Under the pieces are notes generated by a model. The model was not told where the DNA came from. It ran no database searches and saw only the letters and a program-made list of their open reading frames with translations. A DNA stretch of 64,000 bases, taken from assembly GCA_900543805.1 (NCBI GenBank), contig UQTE01000002.1, positions 1 through 64,000 on the forward strand, in the 5' to 3' direction. Made by a program: the position numbers and the translations under genes. This stretch comes from an uncultured Sutterella sp. (GTDB taxonomy: Bacteria > Pseudomonadota > Gammaproteobacteria > Burkholderiales > Burkholderiaceae_F). The first letter of the stretch is position 1. Each line of letters opens with the position of its first letter. Shown piece after piece: positions 17,739-26,123 of this stretch.

Positions 17739-17771
17739 GACGTTACGTCATGAAGATTAACGCGCCGTTAA
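17739..17771 (-). promoter_or_regulatory. Two palindromes upstream of the rhodanese gene
   Basis: GACGTTACGTC (17739-17749) and TTAACG-CGC-CGTTAA (17757-17771) are both perfect palindromes, 44-82 bp before the first start of the cassette. Their position suits operators for one or two regulators. Confidence 0.5.
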
Positions 17772-17831
17772 GATAGGAAAAATAGTCGCCTTTTCTTTAC
17801 CGCTTTTCCTTTTCTTCTCCTTTTCTCCAAG

Positions 17832-17861
17832 GAAAACGGCCCCGAAAATCTCGGAGCCGTT
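17832..17861 (-). terminator. Terminator downstream of DMT transporter
   Basis: AACGGC...GCCGTT stem (17835-17840 with 17856-17861, extended by CCGA/TCGG) followed on the minus strand by TTTTCC. It ends the DMT transporter transcript. Confidence 0.8.
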
Positions 17862-17911
17862 CTCAAAAGAATTATCTTTCGCCGCACGTTGCGGCAAAGC
17901 CCCGCATAGGC

Positions 17912-18805
17912 TTATGCGGCCTTTTGGGCTTCAGTCTTCTTCACCTCGGCGCGCTTCGTCGAAACGGACGCGGTCATGCCAGCGGCGATGATGAGACTCA
18001 TGCCGACCAGGGCCACGACGCTTTGCGCCTCGCCGAAGAGGAAGTAGCTGATGAGAGCGGAGAACGGAATCGCGGAGAATCCCAGACAGGACGAGAGCAA
18101 CATGTTCCCGTAGGCGTAGGAACGCGTCGTACAGATCTGTCCCAGGGTTGCGCAGGCGCCCATCCCGAGAATCCCGACGATCGTCATGCCCGTCGGAACG
18201 TGCATGCCGCCGTCGAAGAGGATCGCGCCCAGCGCCCCGAAGACCGTTCCGAAGATCGTGAAGTAAAAGACGATGCGCCAGGAAGGTTCCTTCAAGTTGC
18301 CGAGCTCCTTCATCTGCCAATAGACAAGGAGGTCGATGAAGGAAACGAATAGGCAGACGAGCGCCGGAATCAGTTCGCCCTGATTGAAGCTCGGCTGCAG
18401 CACGACCGTCACGCCCGTGAAGCCCACGAGAATCGAGAGGATCAGAACCCAGGGCGCGCGCTCGCGGCGCATGAAGGCGAGAATCGTGAAGTTCGCCGCC
18501 ATGAAGAGCGGCGTCGTGTAGATGAGCGTCATGCAGGTGCCGAAGGTCATTTTTCCGATCGCGTAGAACCAAAGCGCGACCGAAAGCGTGCCGAGCACCG
18601 AGCGCTTGATGTGGCCCCACAAGTGGGGCGTGCGCACCGAGAGTTTGCTCTTATAAACAAAAAGCGCGATGGAAATCACGCCGAAGAGAGAACGGTAGAA
18701 GACCAGCTCGAGGGGACCGAGCTGATCCGAGCAGAGCTTCACGAAGGCGGCCATGAAGGAAAAAAGCGCGGCCGCCGCCAAAGCCCAGAGGGACTGTTTG
18801 AACAC
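17912..18805 (-). CDS. EamA-type DMT transporter
   Basis: 297 residues with ten predicted helices in two EamA repeats (residues about 5-135 and 150-285). The drug/metabolite transporter superfamily exports metabolites or amino acids; the substrate cannot be read from the sequence. The GTG start at 18805 follows AAAGGAAAC. A second transporter of the same type lies at 60182-61057 and shares the start MxxxxFTKLGxxxxGxxELVFYR, so the two are paralogues. Confidence 0.85.
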   Translation of the reverse strand: MFKQSLWALAAAALFSFMAAFVKLCSDQLGPLELVFYRSLFGVISIALFVYKSKLSVRTPHLWGHIKRSVLGTLSVALWFYAIGKMTFGTCMTLIYTTPLFMAANFTILAFMRRERAPWVLILSILVGFTGVTVVLQPSFNQGELIPALVCLFVSFIDLLVYWQMKELGNLKEPSWRIVFYFTIFGTVFGALGAILFDGGMHVPTGMTIVGILGMGACATLGQICTTRSYAYGNMLLSSCLGFSAIPFSALISYFLFGEAQSVVALVGMSLIIAAGMTASVSTKRAEVKKTEAQKAA

Positions 18806-18882
18806 GTTGAGTTTCCTTTCGAGGGGGAATTGAAGGAATCGCCCGACATTCTAGCCGAAAGGAGGTGCAAAAAACCTGAAGC

Positions 18883-19629
18883 TCAGTTCGCCCCCCGCCA
18901 GGGGACGAAGATCCGTTCGAGAAGGCCGAGCGCCAGATAGAAGAAGAGTCCGAGAAGGCTCATGGCGAGAATGTCGACGAACATTCCCTCGACGTCGCCC
19001 ATCCCCCAGGCATCCATGATGAGGTATCCGAGGCCCGAAGTCGTCGCGAAGCTCTCCGCAAGGAAGAGGACCGCCATCGCCGTGCCGCTCGCCACCTTGA
19101 GGCTCGTGAAGAGGCTCGGAAGAAGCGCCGGAAGATAGACGTGCCGCACGGCTTCGCGCTTCGTTCCGCCCATGCTCAGGAAGGCCTGCAGATAGGAGGG
19201 ATCGAGCGCCTGCGCCGTCGCGCGCAGGATCACGAGCATTTGGTACCCCACCGTAAGCGCGATGAGGAGGACGCGCGAGGCGTCTCCGAGCCCCACGAGC
19301 GTGAAAAAGACCGGAAGGAGCACGATCTTCGGAATCGGATAGGTGATGAAGAGAAGCGGACTCGTCGCGCCGTCAAAAAGCCGCCAGTGCCCCATGAGAA
19401 GCCCGAGCGGGAGCGCCGTCGCGAGCGCGACGAAAAGTCCTGCGAGAAGGCGCGCGAACGAAATTCCGATGTGCCCCCAGAATTCAGCGGTGGCGAGGCG
19501 CTCGAAAAAGAGCGCGGTCGTAGCGACCGGGCGCGGAAGAAGTTCTTCTCCGAGAAGGACGCTTCCGGCGTGCCAGAGGAACCCCAGAACGAGAAAGCCC
19601 GCGGCGTATCGAAGGATCGTCTTCATCAT
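18883..19629 (-). CDS. ABC permease, SsuC/TauC/ThiX type
   Basis: 248-residue inner-membrane permease with six helices. The EAA loop is seen in LQAFLSMGGTKREAVRHVYLPALLPSLFTSLK. It overlaps the ATPase gene by four bases (ATGA). This family imports alkanesulfonates, taurine, nitrate or thiamine precursors. No sulfonate-oxygenase or thiamine gene is beside it, so the substrate stays open. Confidence 0.88.
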   Translation of the reverse strand: MMKTILRYAAGFLVLGFLWHAGSVLLGEELLPRPVATTALFFERLATAEFWGHIGISFARLLAGLFVALATALPLGLLMGHWRLFDGATSPLLFITYPIPKIVLLPVFFTLVGLGDASRVLLIALTVGYQMLVILRATAQALDPSYLQAFLSMGGTKREAVRHVYLPALLPSLFTSLKVASGTAMAVLFLAESFATTSGLGYLIMDAWGMGDVEGMFVDILAMSLLGLFFYLALGLLERIFVPWRGAN

Positions 19630-20384
19630 TCCCCCACCCGCTCGGATCGAAGCACCGCGTGCACGTGCTTGAGCGCCCGAAAGTAGTCTTCCGACTCGCG
19701 GTCGGGACGCTCGAGCGAATACGCGGGATTTTCAAAGAGTTCCATGACACCCTTTCGTCCGAGGATCAGGATGTGTGAAGCGAGCACCACGGCCTCTGCG
19801 ATGTCGTGCGTCACAAGAAGCATCGTGCAGCCGTGGCGACGGCGCAGTTCGATCACCCGGTCCTGCAGACGCTCGCGAAGAAGCGCGTCCAAAGCCGAAA
19901 AGGGCTCGTCCATGAAAAGAACGTCGGGCGAGGAAATGAGCGCGCGCCCGAGTGCGAGGCGTTGGCGCTGCCCGCCCGAGAGCGACTCGGGGAAGCGCCG
20001 CTCGAACCCCGTGAGTTCGAGTTCCTCGAGCATCGCCCTCCCCTTTTTCTCGATTTCGTCGCGGGGCGCCCTGCCGAGAACGAGCGGAAGCGTGAGGTTT
20101 TCCCAGACGCGCTTCCAGGGAAAGAGCGCCAACCCCTGCCAGACAAAACTCGTCTTCACCCCGGTGAGGGGCACGGTGCGCCCGTCGCCCTCCCAAGCGA
20201 CCTCGCCCCCGAGCGGCGGGGGGAACCCCGCCACGGTGGAAAGGAAGGTGCTCTTTCCGCAGCCCGACGGTCCCACGACGGCGAGCGACGCCCCCGCGGG
20301 GAGCGTCAGATCGAGTCCGCGAAGGATCGGGCGGGTCTTGTCATAACCCGTAGAAAGGCGGCGAACGCAAAGGGTGAGCGACAT
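19626..20384 (-). CDS. ABC ATPase, SsuB/TauB type
   Basis: 252-residue ATPase. Walker A GPSGCGKST is at 38-46, signature SLSGGQRQR near 134-142, Walker B VLFMDEPFSALDAL follows. The FSALD after Walker B is typical of the SsuB/TauB/ThiZ group. It works with the overlapping permease and with the receptor 22 nt upstream. Confidence 0.9.
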   Translation of the reverse strand: MSLTLCVRRLSTGYDKTRPILRGLDLTLPAGASLAVVGPSGCGKSTFLSTVAGFPPPLGGEVAWEGDGRTVPLTGVKTSFVWQGLALFPWKRVWENLTLPLVLGRAPRDEIEKKGRAMLEELELTGFERRFPESLSGGQRQRLALGRALISSPDVLFMDEPFSALDALLRERLQDRVIELRRRHGCTMLLVTHDIAEAVVLASHILILGRKGVMELFENPAYSLERPDRESEDYFRALKHVHAVLRSERVGE

Positions 20385-20406
20385 GTGGCGAAAGGCTGAG
20401 GAAAAA

Positions 20407-21339
20407 TTAGGGCGCGACCACGTCCTCGTAGGCGGGGACGGCCTTGATCATCTTCTTTTGAACCATCCATTCTCCCACACGCCGGACTTCTTCGGCGGTG
20501 GGAAGGGGCGGCAGGCCGTCGGCGGTCCCGAACATCGAGAAGCGCACCATCTTGTAGGTTTCGGCAAGAGGCGGCGGCAAAAGTCCCTTTTTCACTATGA
20601 GGGGACGGTAGGCTTCGGGCTTCTCTTCCATGAGCTTTGCGGCTTGGGAAACGGCGCGGCGGAAGGAAGAGACGGTCTTTTCGTCCGTGTAGGCGGCCTT
20701 GAGCGCGACGATCGCGAGGGCCTCGTCCAACTTCGAGTCGTTCCAGAGAACGCGTCCCCCCTTCTGCTCGACGAGCGTGACGAGCGGTTCGGGAAGCATC
20801 GCCGTTTCAACCTGTCCGCTCTGGAGCATCTGCAGGCGAATCGGAATCTGCTTGACTTCGAGGTTCTTCACGGCGCCCGCGGGAAGGGATTCTGTCTCCT
20901 TCATGCGGTCAAGAAGATAGTCGATGATGGTCGACGAACTCATCGCCGTGCTCGTGCCTTGGAGGTCGCCGAGCGTTTCGTACTTCTTCACCTTGGGCGA
21001 AACGAGCATCCCGAAGCAGCGCTGCTCGGGGTGCGTGTGAGTCGTCGTGAGGACGACCTTCTGCTTGATGCCCGTTTCGTTCTGCGTGAAAACGTTCATC
21101 AGGTCCCCGAAGTGACCGTCAAGACGTCCCGCGCGCATGGCAGCGCCGATTTCGAGCGCCGACTTGAAGGGAACGATCTTCACGTCAAGGCCTTCCTTTT
21201 GGAAGAGTCCTTCGGCCTCGGCCACGTAGAGAACGGCCGAATCGGCCGCGGGAAGCGCCCCGATTTCGAGCGTCTCGGCCGAAACCGTCGCCGCGAAAGC
21301 GGCCGCAATCGTAAAAAGAAGACCTTGGGTGAGTTTCAT
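20407..21339 (-). CDS. ABC substrate-binding protein, NMT1/SsuA-like
   Basis: 310-residue periplasmic receptor. Signal peptide 1-21 (ending VSA). The mature part begins ETLEIGALPAADSAVLYVAEAEGLF, the NMT1/THI5-SsuA fold for aliphatic sulfonates, nitrate or pyrimidine precursors. The segment GRLDGHFGDL is the usual hinge. It is first of the three transporter genes; endonuclease I ends only 19 nt upstream, so they may share a transcript. No TPP riboswitch is found ahead of it. Confidence 0.86.
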   Translation of the reverse strand: MKLTQGLLFTIAAAFAATVSAETLEIGALPAADSAVLYVAEAEGLFQKEGLDVKIVPFKSALEIGAAMRAGRLDGHFGDLMNVFTQNETGIKQKVVLTTTHTHPEQRCFGMLVSPKVKKYETLGDLQGTSTAMSSSTIIDYLLDRMKETESLPAGAVKNLEVKQIPIRLQMLQSGQVETAMLPEPLVTLVEQKGGRVLWNDSKLDEALAIVALKAAYTDEKTVSSFRRAVSQAAKLMEEKPEAYRPLIVKKGLLPPPLAETYKMVRFSMFGTADGLPPLPTAEEVRRVGEWMVQKKMIKAVPAYEDVVAP

Positions 21340-21358
21340 CGAAACAGTCCTTTCATTC

Positions 21359-22108
21359 TTAGAGTCCCGCCTGTCGGCACGCTTCCTTCACGCGTTCGTT
21401 GGGATTGCCCTGAATCGCCTCGATGCGGCGGGCGCGGGTGCACTCCCAGGCATCGACTGGATACTGGCGGTCCCAGGCCTCCATGAGCCGACGGTCCTGA
21501 TTCGAGAGTCGGTAGACCCCCTGGTAAACGTCGGCCATGTAGAGCACCGTGCGGGCGATCGTGCCGCGCGCCGCTTCGGGAGGCTCCGCGCGGCGCCCGT
21601 CGATCTTCATCGAGCAGCTGCCGAAGGTGGCGGGAGCGCCGTCGCCGAGCATCGAATAACGGTAGTTGCTTCGCATGGCGTTCACCGCGCCGATGGCGGG
21701 ATAGAGGTTGTAAAGGTCGGCCTGCATGTAGCGGTATTGAGCGTTTGCCTTTTCCGCGCACCTGCGGCCCTTGAAGGCTTTGCCCCGGTTGTCGACGCAG
21801 ACGTCCGCCCCCTCGCGCCACTCGACGAAGGCGCGTCCGAAGTTTTCCGCCGGAACGACGTGCTCCCATTCGACGCGGTGGGCGCGCTTGGCGTGCTTGG
21901 GCGTCGTGAAGCCGTCGGGCAACGTCACGTTTTTTCGCTCGTCAAAGGCGGCGCCGCAATAGAGCGTCACGCGGTGGTCGTAATAGACCTTCGTCTCCAA
22001 AAGCCGCTTGGCTTTGTTGAAGGATTCGATTTCCGTGTTTCCCGCCGCCATGAGGAGGGTCGAGGCCGCCGCAAGAAGCAAGGCGGCAAGGGTTTTCGTT
22101 GCGTTCAT
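21359..22108 (-). CDS. Endonuclease I family nuclease
   Basis: 249 residues with a signal peptide (about 1-22). It is a secreted non-specific nuclease of the EndA/Dns family. The diagnostic RVEWEHVVPAENFG holds the catalytic histidine, and DLYNLYPAIGAVNAMRSNYRYS is the metal-binding block. Cysteine pairs fit a periplasmic protein. It may digest extracellular DNA for nutrients; such genes can also limit DNA uptake. Gene order before an ABC importer is unusual. Confidence 0.93.
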   Translation of the reverse strand: MNATKTLAALLLAAASTLLMAAGNTEIESFNKAKRLLETKVYYDHRVTLYCGAAFDERKNVTLPDGFTTPKHAKRAHRVEWEHVVPAENFGRAFVEWREGADVCVDNRGKAFKGRRCAEKANAQYRYMQADLYNLYPAIGAVNAMRSNYRYSMLGDGAPATFGSCSMKIDGRRAEPPEAARGTIARTVLYMADVYQGVYRLSNQDRRLMEAWDRQYPVDAWECTRARRIEAIQGNPNERVKEACRQAGL

Positions 22109-22458
22109 AACACTAAAGAAAGCAAAGCGGTCTCAGTCTAGCGCGCGAAAGAGACCGCACAGTACGTTTTGGAAAAGGGCCCGGGGAAAATGCGCTTCGG
22201 CGTTTGATCTATGCAAAATTTTGGCCGCTTGGTACCCGGGTCATAGTCTGGTTTTATATTCAACAAGAGATCAATAGCTCACACTTTCTGTCTGTCGGAA
22301 TCAGGCGAACATTGTCGCATTTTATTGCGCTCAGGCGAAGAATTAGGGGGAATTTACACTTGCGGATTCTTTCGGTTTCTTTACTATCTTGAGTTCTCGG
22401 ACACGACGTTTCGTGCCCGTCTTACAACAATCTTCTTCTCGAATTGGGAGAATCTCGA
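22109..22458. other. Intergenic region with flavocytochrome promoter
   Basis: 350 nt between the divergent endonuclease and flavocytochrome genes. It is AT-richer than its flanks. A promoter candidate is listed separately. No FNR box of the form TTGAT-N4-ATCAA is complete; a single ATCAA half-site follows CAAGAG near 22270. Confidence 0.5.
22360..22387 (+). promoter_or_regulatory. Promoter candidate for flavocytochrome c gene
   Basis: TTGCGG (22360-22365), 16-nt spacer, TACTAT (22382-22387), then a 71-nt leader to the ATG. The -10 matches five of six consensus bases. Confidence 0.5.
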
Positions 22459-23883
22459 ATGAAGAAACTGCTTCTTGCCACCGCTCTTTGCGCCGCCTTC
22501 GGCGTCGCTTCCGCCGCTGAAGACGTCACGGCCGACATCGTCGTGATCGGCGCCGGCGGTGCCGGCCTTTCCGCCGCCGTTCAGGCTCACGACCTCGGCG
22601 CCAAGGTGATCGTCGTTGAAAAGATGGCGATGCCCGGCGGCAACACCGTCCGCGCCGCCGGCGGTTTGAACGCCTGCTGCACGCCGCTTCAGAAGGCCAA
22701 GGGCACGAAGGACAGCACCGAAATCATGTTCGCCGACACGATGAAGGGCGGTCACTGGAAGAACAATCCCGAACTCGTCCGCACGCTCGTGAACAATTCC
22801 GGCGCCGCCGTGGATTGGCTCCTCGCGCTCGGCGGCGACTTCCGCGACGTGGGCCTGATGGCCGGCGCCTCGCAGCCCCGCACGCACCGTCCGACGGGCG
22901 GCGCCCTCGTGGGTCCCGAAGTCGTCCGCACGCTCTACACGGCCGCCAAGGCCCGTCAGATCGACATGCGCATGAACACGCAGGCCGTTGAAATCACGAA
23001 GAACGGCAAGGGCGCCGTGACGGGTCTCGTCGTCAAGGGCAAGGACGGCTCCTACAAGATCAACGCCAAGGCCGTGGTGAACGCTGCGGGCGGCTTCGCC
23101 GGCAACAACGACCTCGTCTCGAAGTACGTTCCCCGCCTCAAGGGCTTCGCCACGACGAACCACCCCGGCGCCACGGGTGACGGCATCGTCGTCGCCGAAA
23201 AGGCCGGCGCCGCGCTCATCGACATGACCGAAATTCAGACGCACCCGACGGTCGTTCCGAAGGTCGGCGAAATGATCACCGAAGCCGTTCGCGGCAACGG
23301 CGCCATCCTCATCAACAAGGACGGCAAGCGCTTCTTCAACGAACTCGACACGCGCGACGCCGTGTCGGCCGCCATCCTGAAGCAGAAGGACGGCATCGCC
23401 TATCTCTTCTTCGACTCCGACATGCAGAAGTCGCTCAAGGCCACCAACGGCTACATCAAGCAGTCCTACACGCTCAAGGGCGAAACGCTTGACGACATCG
23501 CCAAGGCCATGGGCGTCAAGGCCGACGTCCTCAAGCAGACGATGGCCGACTGGAAGAAGGGCAAGGACGCCAAGAAGGACGCCTTCGGCCGCGCCGACAT
23601 GCCGCGCGACCTCGCCACGGGTCCCTTCTATGCGATCGCCGTTACGCCTGCCGTTCACCACACGATGGGCGGCATCAAGATCGACTCCAAGACCCAGGTT
23701 TACGACCAGAAGGGCAACGTGATCCCGGGCCTCTTCGCCGCGGGTGAAGTCACGGGCGGCGTCCACGGCGGCAACCGCTTGGGCGGCAACGCTCAGGCCG
23801 ACATCGTCGTCTTCGGCCGCATCGCCGGTCAGCAGGCTTACATCTTCGCTCAGCAGGCCAAGGCCGCCGACGCCAAGAAGTAA
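22459..23883 (+). CDS. Flavocytochrome c-type periplasmic FAD reductase subunit
   Basis: 474 residues. Signal peptide 1-19/20 exports it. The FAD motif VVIGAGGAGLSAA (28-40) and the C-terminal HHTMGGIKID and GGVHGGNRLGGNA blocks place it with the flavin domain of fumarate reductase FccA and urocanate reductase UrdA. No CxxCH heme motif is present, so electrons must come from a separate cytochrome not in this window. It probably reduces an enoate in anaerobic respiration; which one is open. GGGAG precedes the ATG at 22459, and a strong terminator follows, so it is monocistronic. Confidence 0.9.
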   Translation: MKKLLLATALCAAFGVASAAEDVTADIVVIGAGGAGLSAAVQAHDLGAKVIVVEKMAMPGGNTVRAAGGLNACCTPLQKAKGTKDSTEIMFADTMKGGHWKNNPELVRTLVNNSGAAVDWLLALGGDFRDVGLMAGASQPRTHRPTGGALVGPEVVRTLYTAAKARQIDMRMNTQAVEITKNGKGAVTGLVVKGKDGSYKINAKAVVNAAGGFAGNNDLVSKYVPRLKGFATTNHPGATGDGIVVAEKAGAALIDMTEIQTHPTVVPKVGEMITEAVRGNGAILINKDGKRFFNELDTRDAVSAAILKQKDGIAYLFFDSDMQKSLKATNGYIKQSYTLKGETLDDIAKAMGVKADVLKQTMADWKKGKDAKKDAFGRADMPRDLATGPFYAIAVTPAVHHTMGGIKIDSKTQVYDQKGNVIPGLFAAGEVTGGVHGGNRLGGNAQADIVVFGRIAGQQAYIFAQQAKAADAKK

Positions 23884-23906
23884 TCTCCTCTGAAGACCGC
23901 TTCACG

Positions 23907-23943
23907 AAAGCCCGAACCGGTTCGCCCGGTTCGGGCTTTTTCG
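23907..23943 (+). terminator. Terminator of flavocytochrome gene
   Basis: AAAGCCCGAACCGG pairs with CCGGTTCGGGCTTT, short loop TTCG, followed by T5. A strong rho-independent terminator. Confidence 0.95.
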
Positions 23944-23977
23944 TTGTCCGTGCGCCGGAGAGGAAACACCACCTTCC

Positions 23978-24017
23978 CAAAAAGACGAAGCCCCGGCGGG
24001 CGTTTGCTCGCCGGGGC
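23978..24017 (-). terminator. Terminator of M20 amidohydrolase gene
   Basis: GCCCCGGCG / CGCCGGGGC stem read on the minus strand, then TTCGTCTTTTTGG. It lies 33 nt after the amidohydrolase stop. Confidence 0.8.
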
Positions 24018-24049
24018 GGACGTCACGGTCTAGTCGGCTTCGGATGCGG

Positions 24050-25324
24050 TCAGCGGCGATCGTTGAGTCGTTCGATGATCTTCGCGGCGACACCGAGTCC
24101 GACGGGAAGAGACTTCTCGTCGACGATGTCGAAGTCCGCCCGATGGTGGCCGTTCTGATCGGCGCCGATGAGGAGATAGGCGGCGCGGCCGCCGTGCGCC
24201 ACGACCCGGCGCATGAGGATCGTGCAGTCTTCGCTTCCAGCCTTCTTCGTGATCGGCATCACCTTTTCGACGCCGGGCACGTCCTTGGCGCAGTCGCCCG
24301 CGATCTTCAGAAGATCTTCACAAAGCGGAAGCGTCGTCGCCTCGCCCGCAAGCTCCACTTCCGCCTTTACTTCGTAGGAGCGGGCCACGCCGTCGACGAT
24401 TCGGTAGACCGAGTCGCGCATGTAGTCGTTCACCTCGGCCGTTTCGCCGCGCACTTCGAGCTCCATGTCCGCATGAACGGGCGTGACGTTGCGGCCTTCG
24501 CCCGCGTGAAGCGTCCCGACGGCAACGCGCGTATCGCCCTCGCCGTTTCGCGGAATCCCCTGAATCATCATCGCGGCGGCGCAGGCGGCCATCAGAGCGC
24601 TGCGGCCCTTTTGAGGATCGGCGCCGGCATGCGAAGGAATGCCGTGGAAATGCACGTCGAGCTTGGAAGACGCAAGGAAGCCTGCGCGGCAGAGCCCCAC
24701 TTCGCCCTGACGACAGAAGGTTCCGAGATGCGCACCGATCAGGTTGTCGACGTCGTCGACGACGCCGGACGCAGCCATGGCGGCGGCGCCGCGCACGCCC
24801 TCTTCCGCGGGCTGAAAGAGAATCTTGATCGTGCCGACGAGTTCGTCCTTGTGCTCCATCACCCAACGCGCCAACGCCAGTCCGACGGCGGCATGACCGT
24901 CATGTCCGCAAGCGTGCATCCACCCCGGATACTCCGAGGCGAAGCCCTCGCGCGCCGGAAGGTGCGAGGCGTCGCAGGATTCCGTCACAAGGACGCAGTC
25001 GATGTCGCAACGCCAGGCCGTCACGGGACCCGGACGTCCCGTTTCCAAAACGGCGACGGCCCCCGTGTAGCCTTCCATCCGCGCGAGAAGTTCTTCGGAA
25101 ACGCCCGCTTCGCGGGCTCGTTCGATCGCAGCCTCGACCTTTTTGGGGCTGCGCCCCATCACGGCTTTCGGATTGATCACGCGCGTGCCGCAGAGCGGCT
25201 CGTACCCGAGCGCGCGAAGGCGCTCGAGGATCAGGGCGGTCGTCTGGAATTCGCACCACCCTTCTTCGGGACGGCGGTGAAGCGCGCGGCGCGTTTCGAT
25301 CATTTCGCGGACGATGTCGGACAT
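24050..25324 (-). CDS. M20 amidohydrolase, AbgA-like
   Basis: 424-residue zinc amidohydrolase. His137-x-Cys139-Gly-His141-Asp142-Gly-His144 and ILFQPAEEGVRG carry the metal and catalytic residues. Length and the block GRSPKKVEAAIERAREAG are like AbgA (p-aminobenzoyl-glutamate hydrolase); hippurate or N-acyl-amino-acid hydrolase are alternatives. No signal peptide, so cytoplasmic. The ATG at 25324 follows AAGGAG. No AbgB or AbgT partner is nearby. Confidence 0.85.
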   Translation of the reverse strand: MSDIVREMIETRRALHRRPEEGWCEFQTTALILERLRALGYEPLCGTRVINPKAVMGRSPKKVEAAIERAREAGVSEELLARMEGYTGAVAVLETGRPGPVTAWRCDIDCVLVTESCDASHLPAREGFASEYPGWMHACGHDGHAAVGLALARWVMEHKDELVGTIKILFQPAEEGVRGAAAMAASGVVDDVDNLIGAHLGTFCRQGEVGLCRAGFLASSKLDVHFHGIPSHAGADPQKGRSALMAACAAAMMIQGIPRNGEGDTRVAVGTLHAGEGRNVTPVHADMELEVRGETAEVNDYMRDSVYRIVDGVARSYEVKAEVELAGEATTLPLCEDLLKIAGDCAKDVPGVEKVMPITKKAGSEDCTILMRRVVAHGGRAAYLLIGADQNGHHRADFDIVDEKSLPVGLGVAAKIIERLNDRR

Positions 25325-25383
25325 GTTCTCTCCTTCTGCTGAAAAACGTTGGAAAATTTTCGCACGACGCAACCGCCTTCGGG

Positions 25384-25418
25384 GCGGCATTCCACAGAAT
25401 GCTTTCACGGAATGCCGC
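25384..25418. repeat. 10-bp perfect inverted repeat between divergent genes
   Basis: GCGGCATTCC (25384-25393) and GGAATGCCGC (25409-25418) with a 15-nt spacer. It stands 60 bp before the amidohydrolase start and 82 bp before the surviving part of the truncated RibD-like gene. It may be an operator, or the scar of whatever removed the 5' end of that gene. Confidence 0.5.
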
Positions 25419-25499
25419 AGGTTTCGGAAAGCTTCCGAGGGAATCGCGCAAGATTCGCCTCTCTCCCGGGCGGATAATCCTTGCGTTTCCTCCCGCATT

Positions 25500-26048
25500 T
25501 CGGGACGCACGACGGCCGAACTCGAGCTCGCGCTCCCGGGCAAATTCGAAGCGCCCGAGGGAGACGCCGCGCTCGGGCACGAAGCTTTCTCGAAGAAGGT
25601 CGACGCCTCGGGCTACGAAGTCGTGATCGACACGCACGGGAGGCTTCTCTGGAAGAAGACGGAAGAAAACGAACCGCCGCGCCTCATCCTCACGAGCGAA
25701 TCCGTAGGCCGCGCCTACCTCGCCTTTCTTGACGGCCTCGGCATTTCCTGGATCGCCTGCGGCAGGGACCGCGTCGACCTCGCCCGCGCTCTCGAAATCC
25801 TCTCCTCGGAATTCGGCGTGAAGCGGGCCGCGGTCGTGGGCGGCGGACGCATCAACAAGGACTTTCTCGAAGCGGGCCTCATCGACGAAGTGAGCATTCT
25901 GATCGGTCCCGGGATTGACGGACGCACGGGTCAGAACGCGCTCTTTGACGGCCGTGCCGACGATGCGGATCCCGTTCCCGTCCGCTTTAAGGAAGTGAAG
26001 ACCTTCCCGAGCGGCGCCGTGCAGCTGCGCTACGAAGTCGAAAAATAA
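25500..26048 (+). pseudogene. N-terminally truncated RibD-like reductase
   Basis: The frame from about 25500 encodes the C-terminal three quarters of a RibD C-terminal / dihydrofolate-reductase-fold protein: GRTTAEL, VKRAAVVGGGRINKDFLEAGLIDEVSILIGPGIDG and the closing LRYEVEK. The intact relative at 48349-49059 has about 48 residues before its GRTT motif (beginning MPKIICHMIASVDGR); these are absent here. The upstream in-frame sequence (from 25314, which would overlap the divergent gene) is not like them. The lost strand carries part of the cofactor and substrate site, so it is probably inactive. It has a normal terminator, so the loss may be recent. Confidence 0.7.
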
Positions 26049-26067
26049 CGTTCGCCGTTTATGCGGA

Positions 26068-26099
26068 AACGCCGCCTTCTTTCGGGCGGCGTTTTCGTT
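26068..26099 (+). terminator. Terminator after truncated RibD-like gene
   Basis: AACGCCGCC / GGCGGCGTT stem (26068-26076 with 26085-26093) followed by TTCGTTT. Confidence 0.8.
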
Positions 26100-26123
26100 T
26101 CTGCGAACGATTGCGGTTTTGTC

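Noticed and set aside
21340..21358. TPP riboswitch ahead of the NMT1-like ABC transporter
   Set aside because: Only 19 nt separate it from the endonuclease gene, and no thi-box sequence is seen.
22255..22275. Possible FNR box upstream of flavocytochrome gene
   Set aside because: Only one half-site ATCAA fits; the other half is CAACA instead of TTGAT.
22384..23766. Minus-strand open frame opposite the flavocytochrome gene
   Set aside because: Antisense, low-complexity Val/Gly/His-rich translation; the plus-strand gene has signal peptide, FAD motif and terminator.
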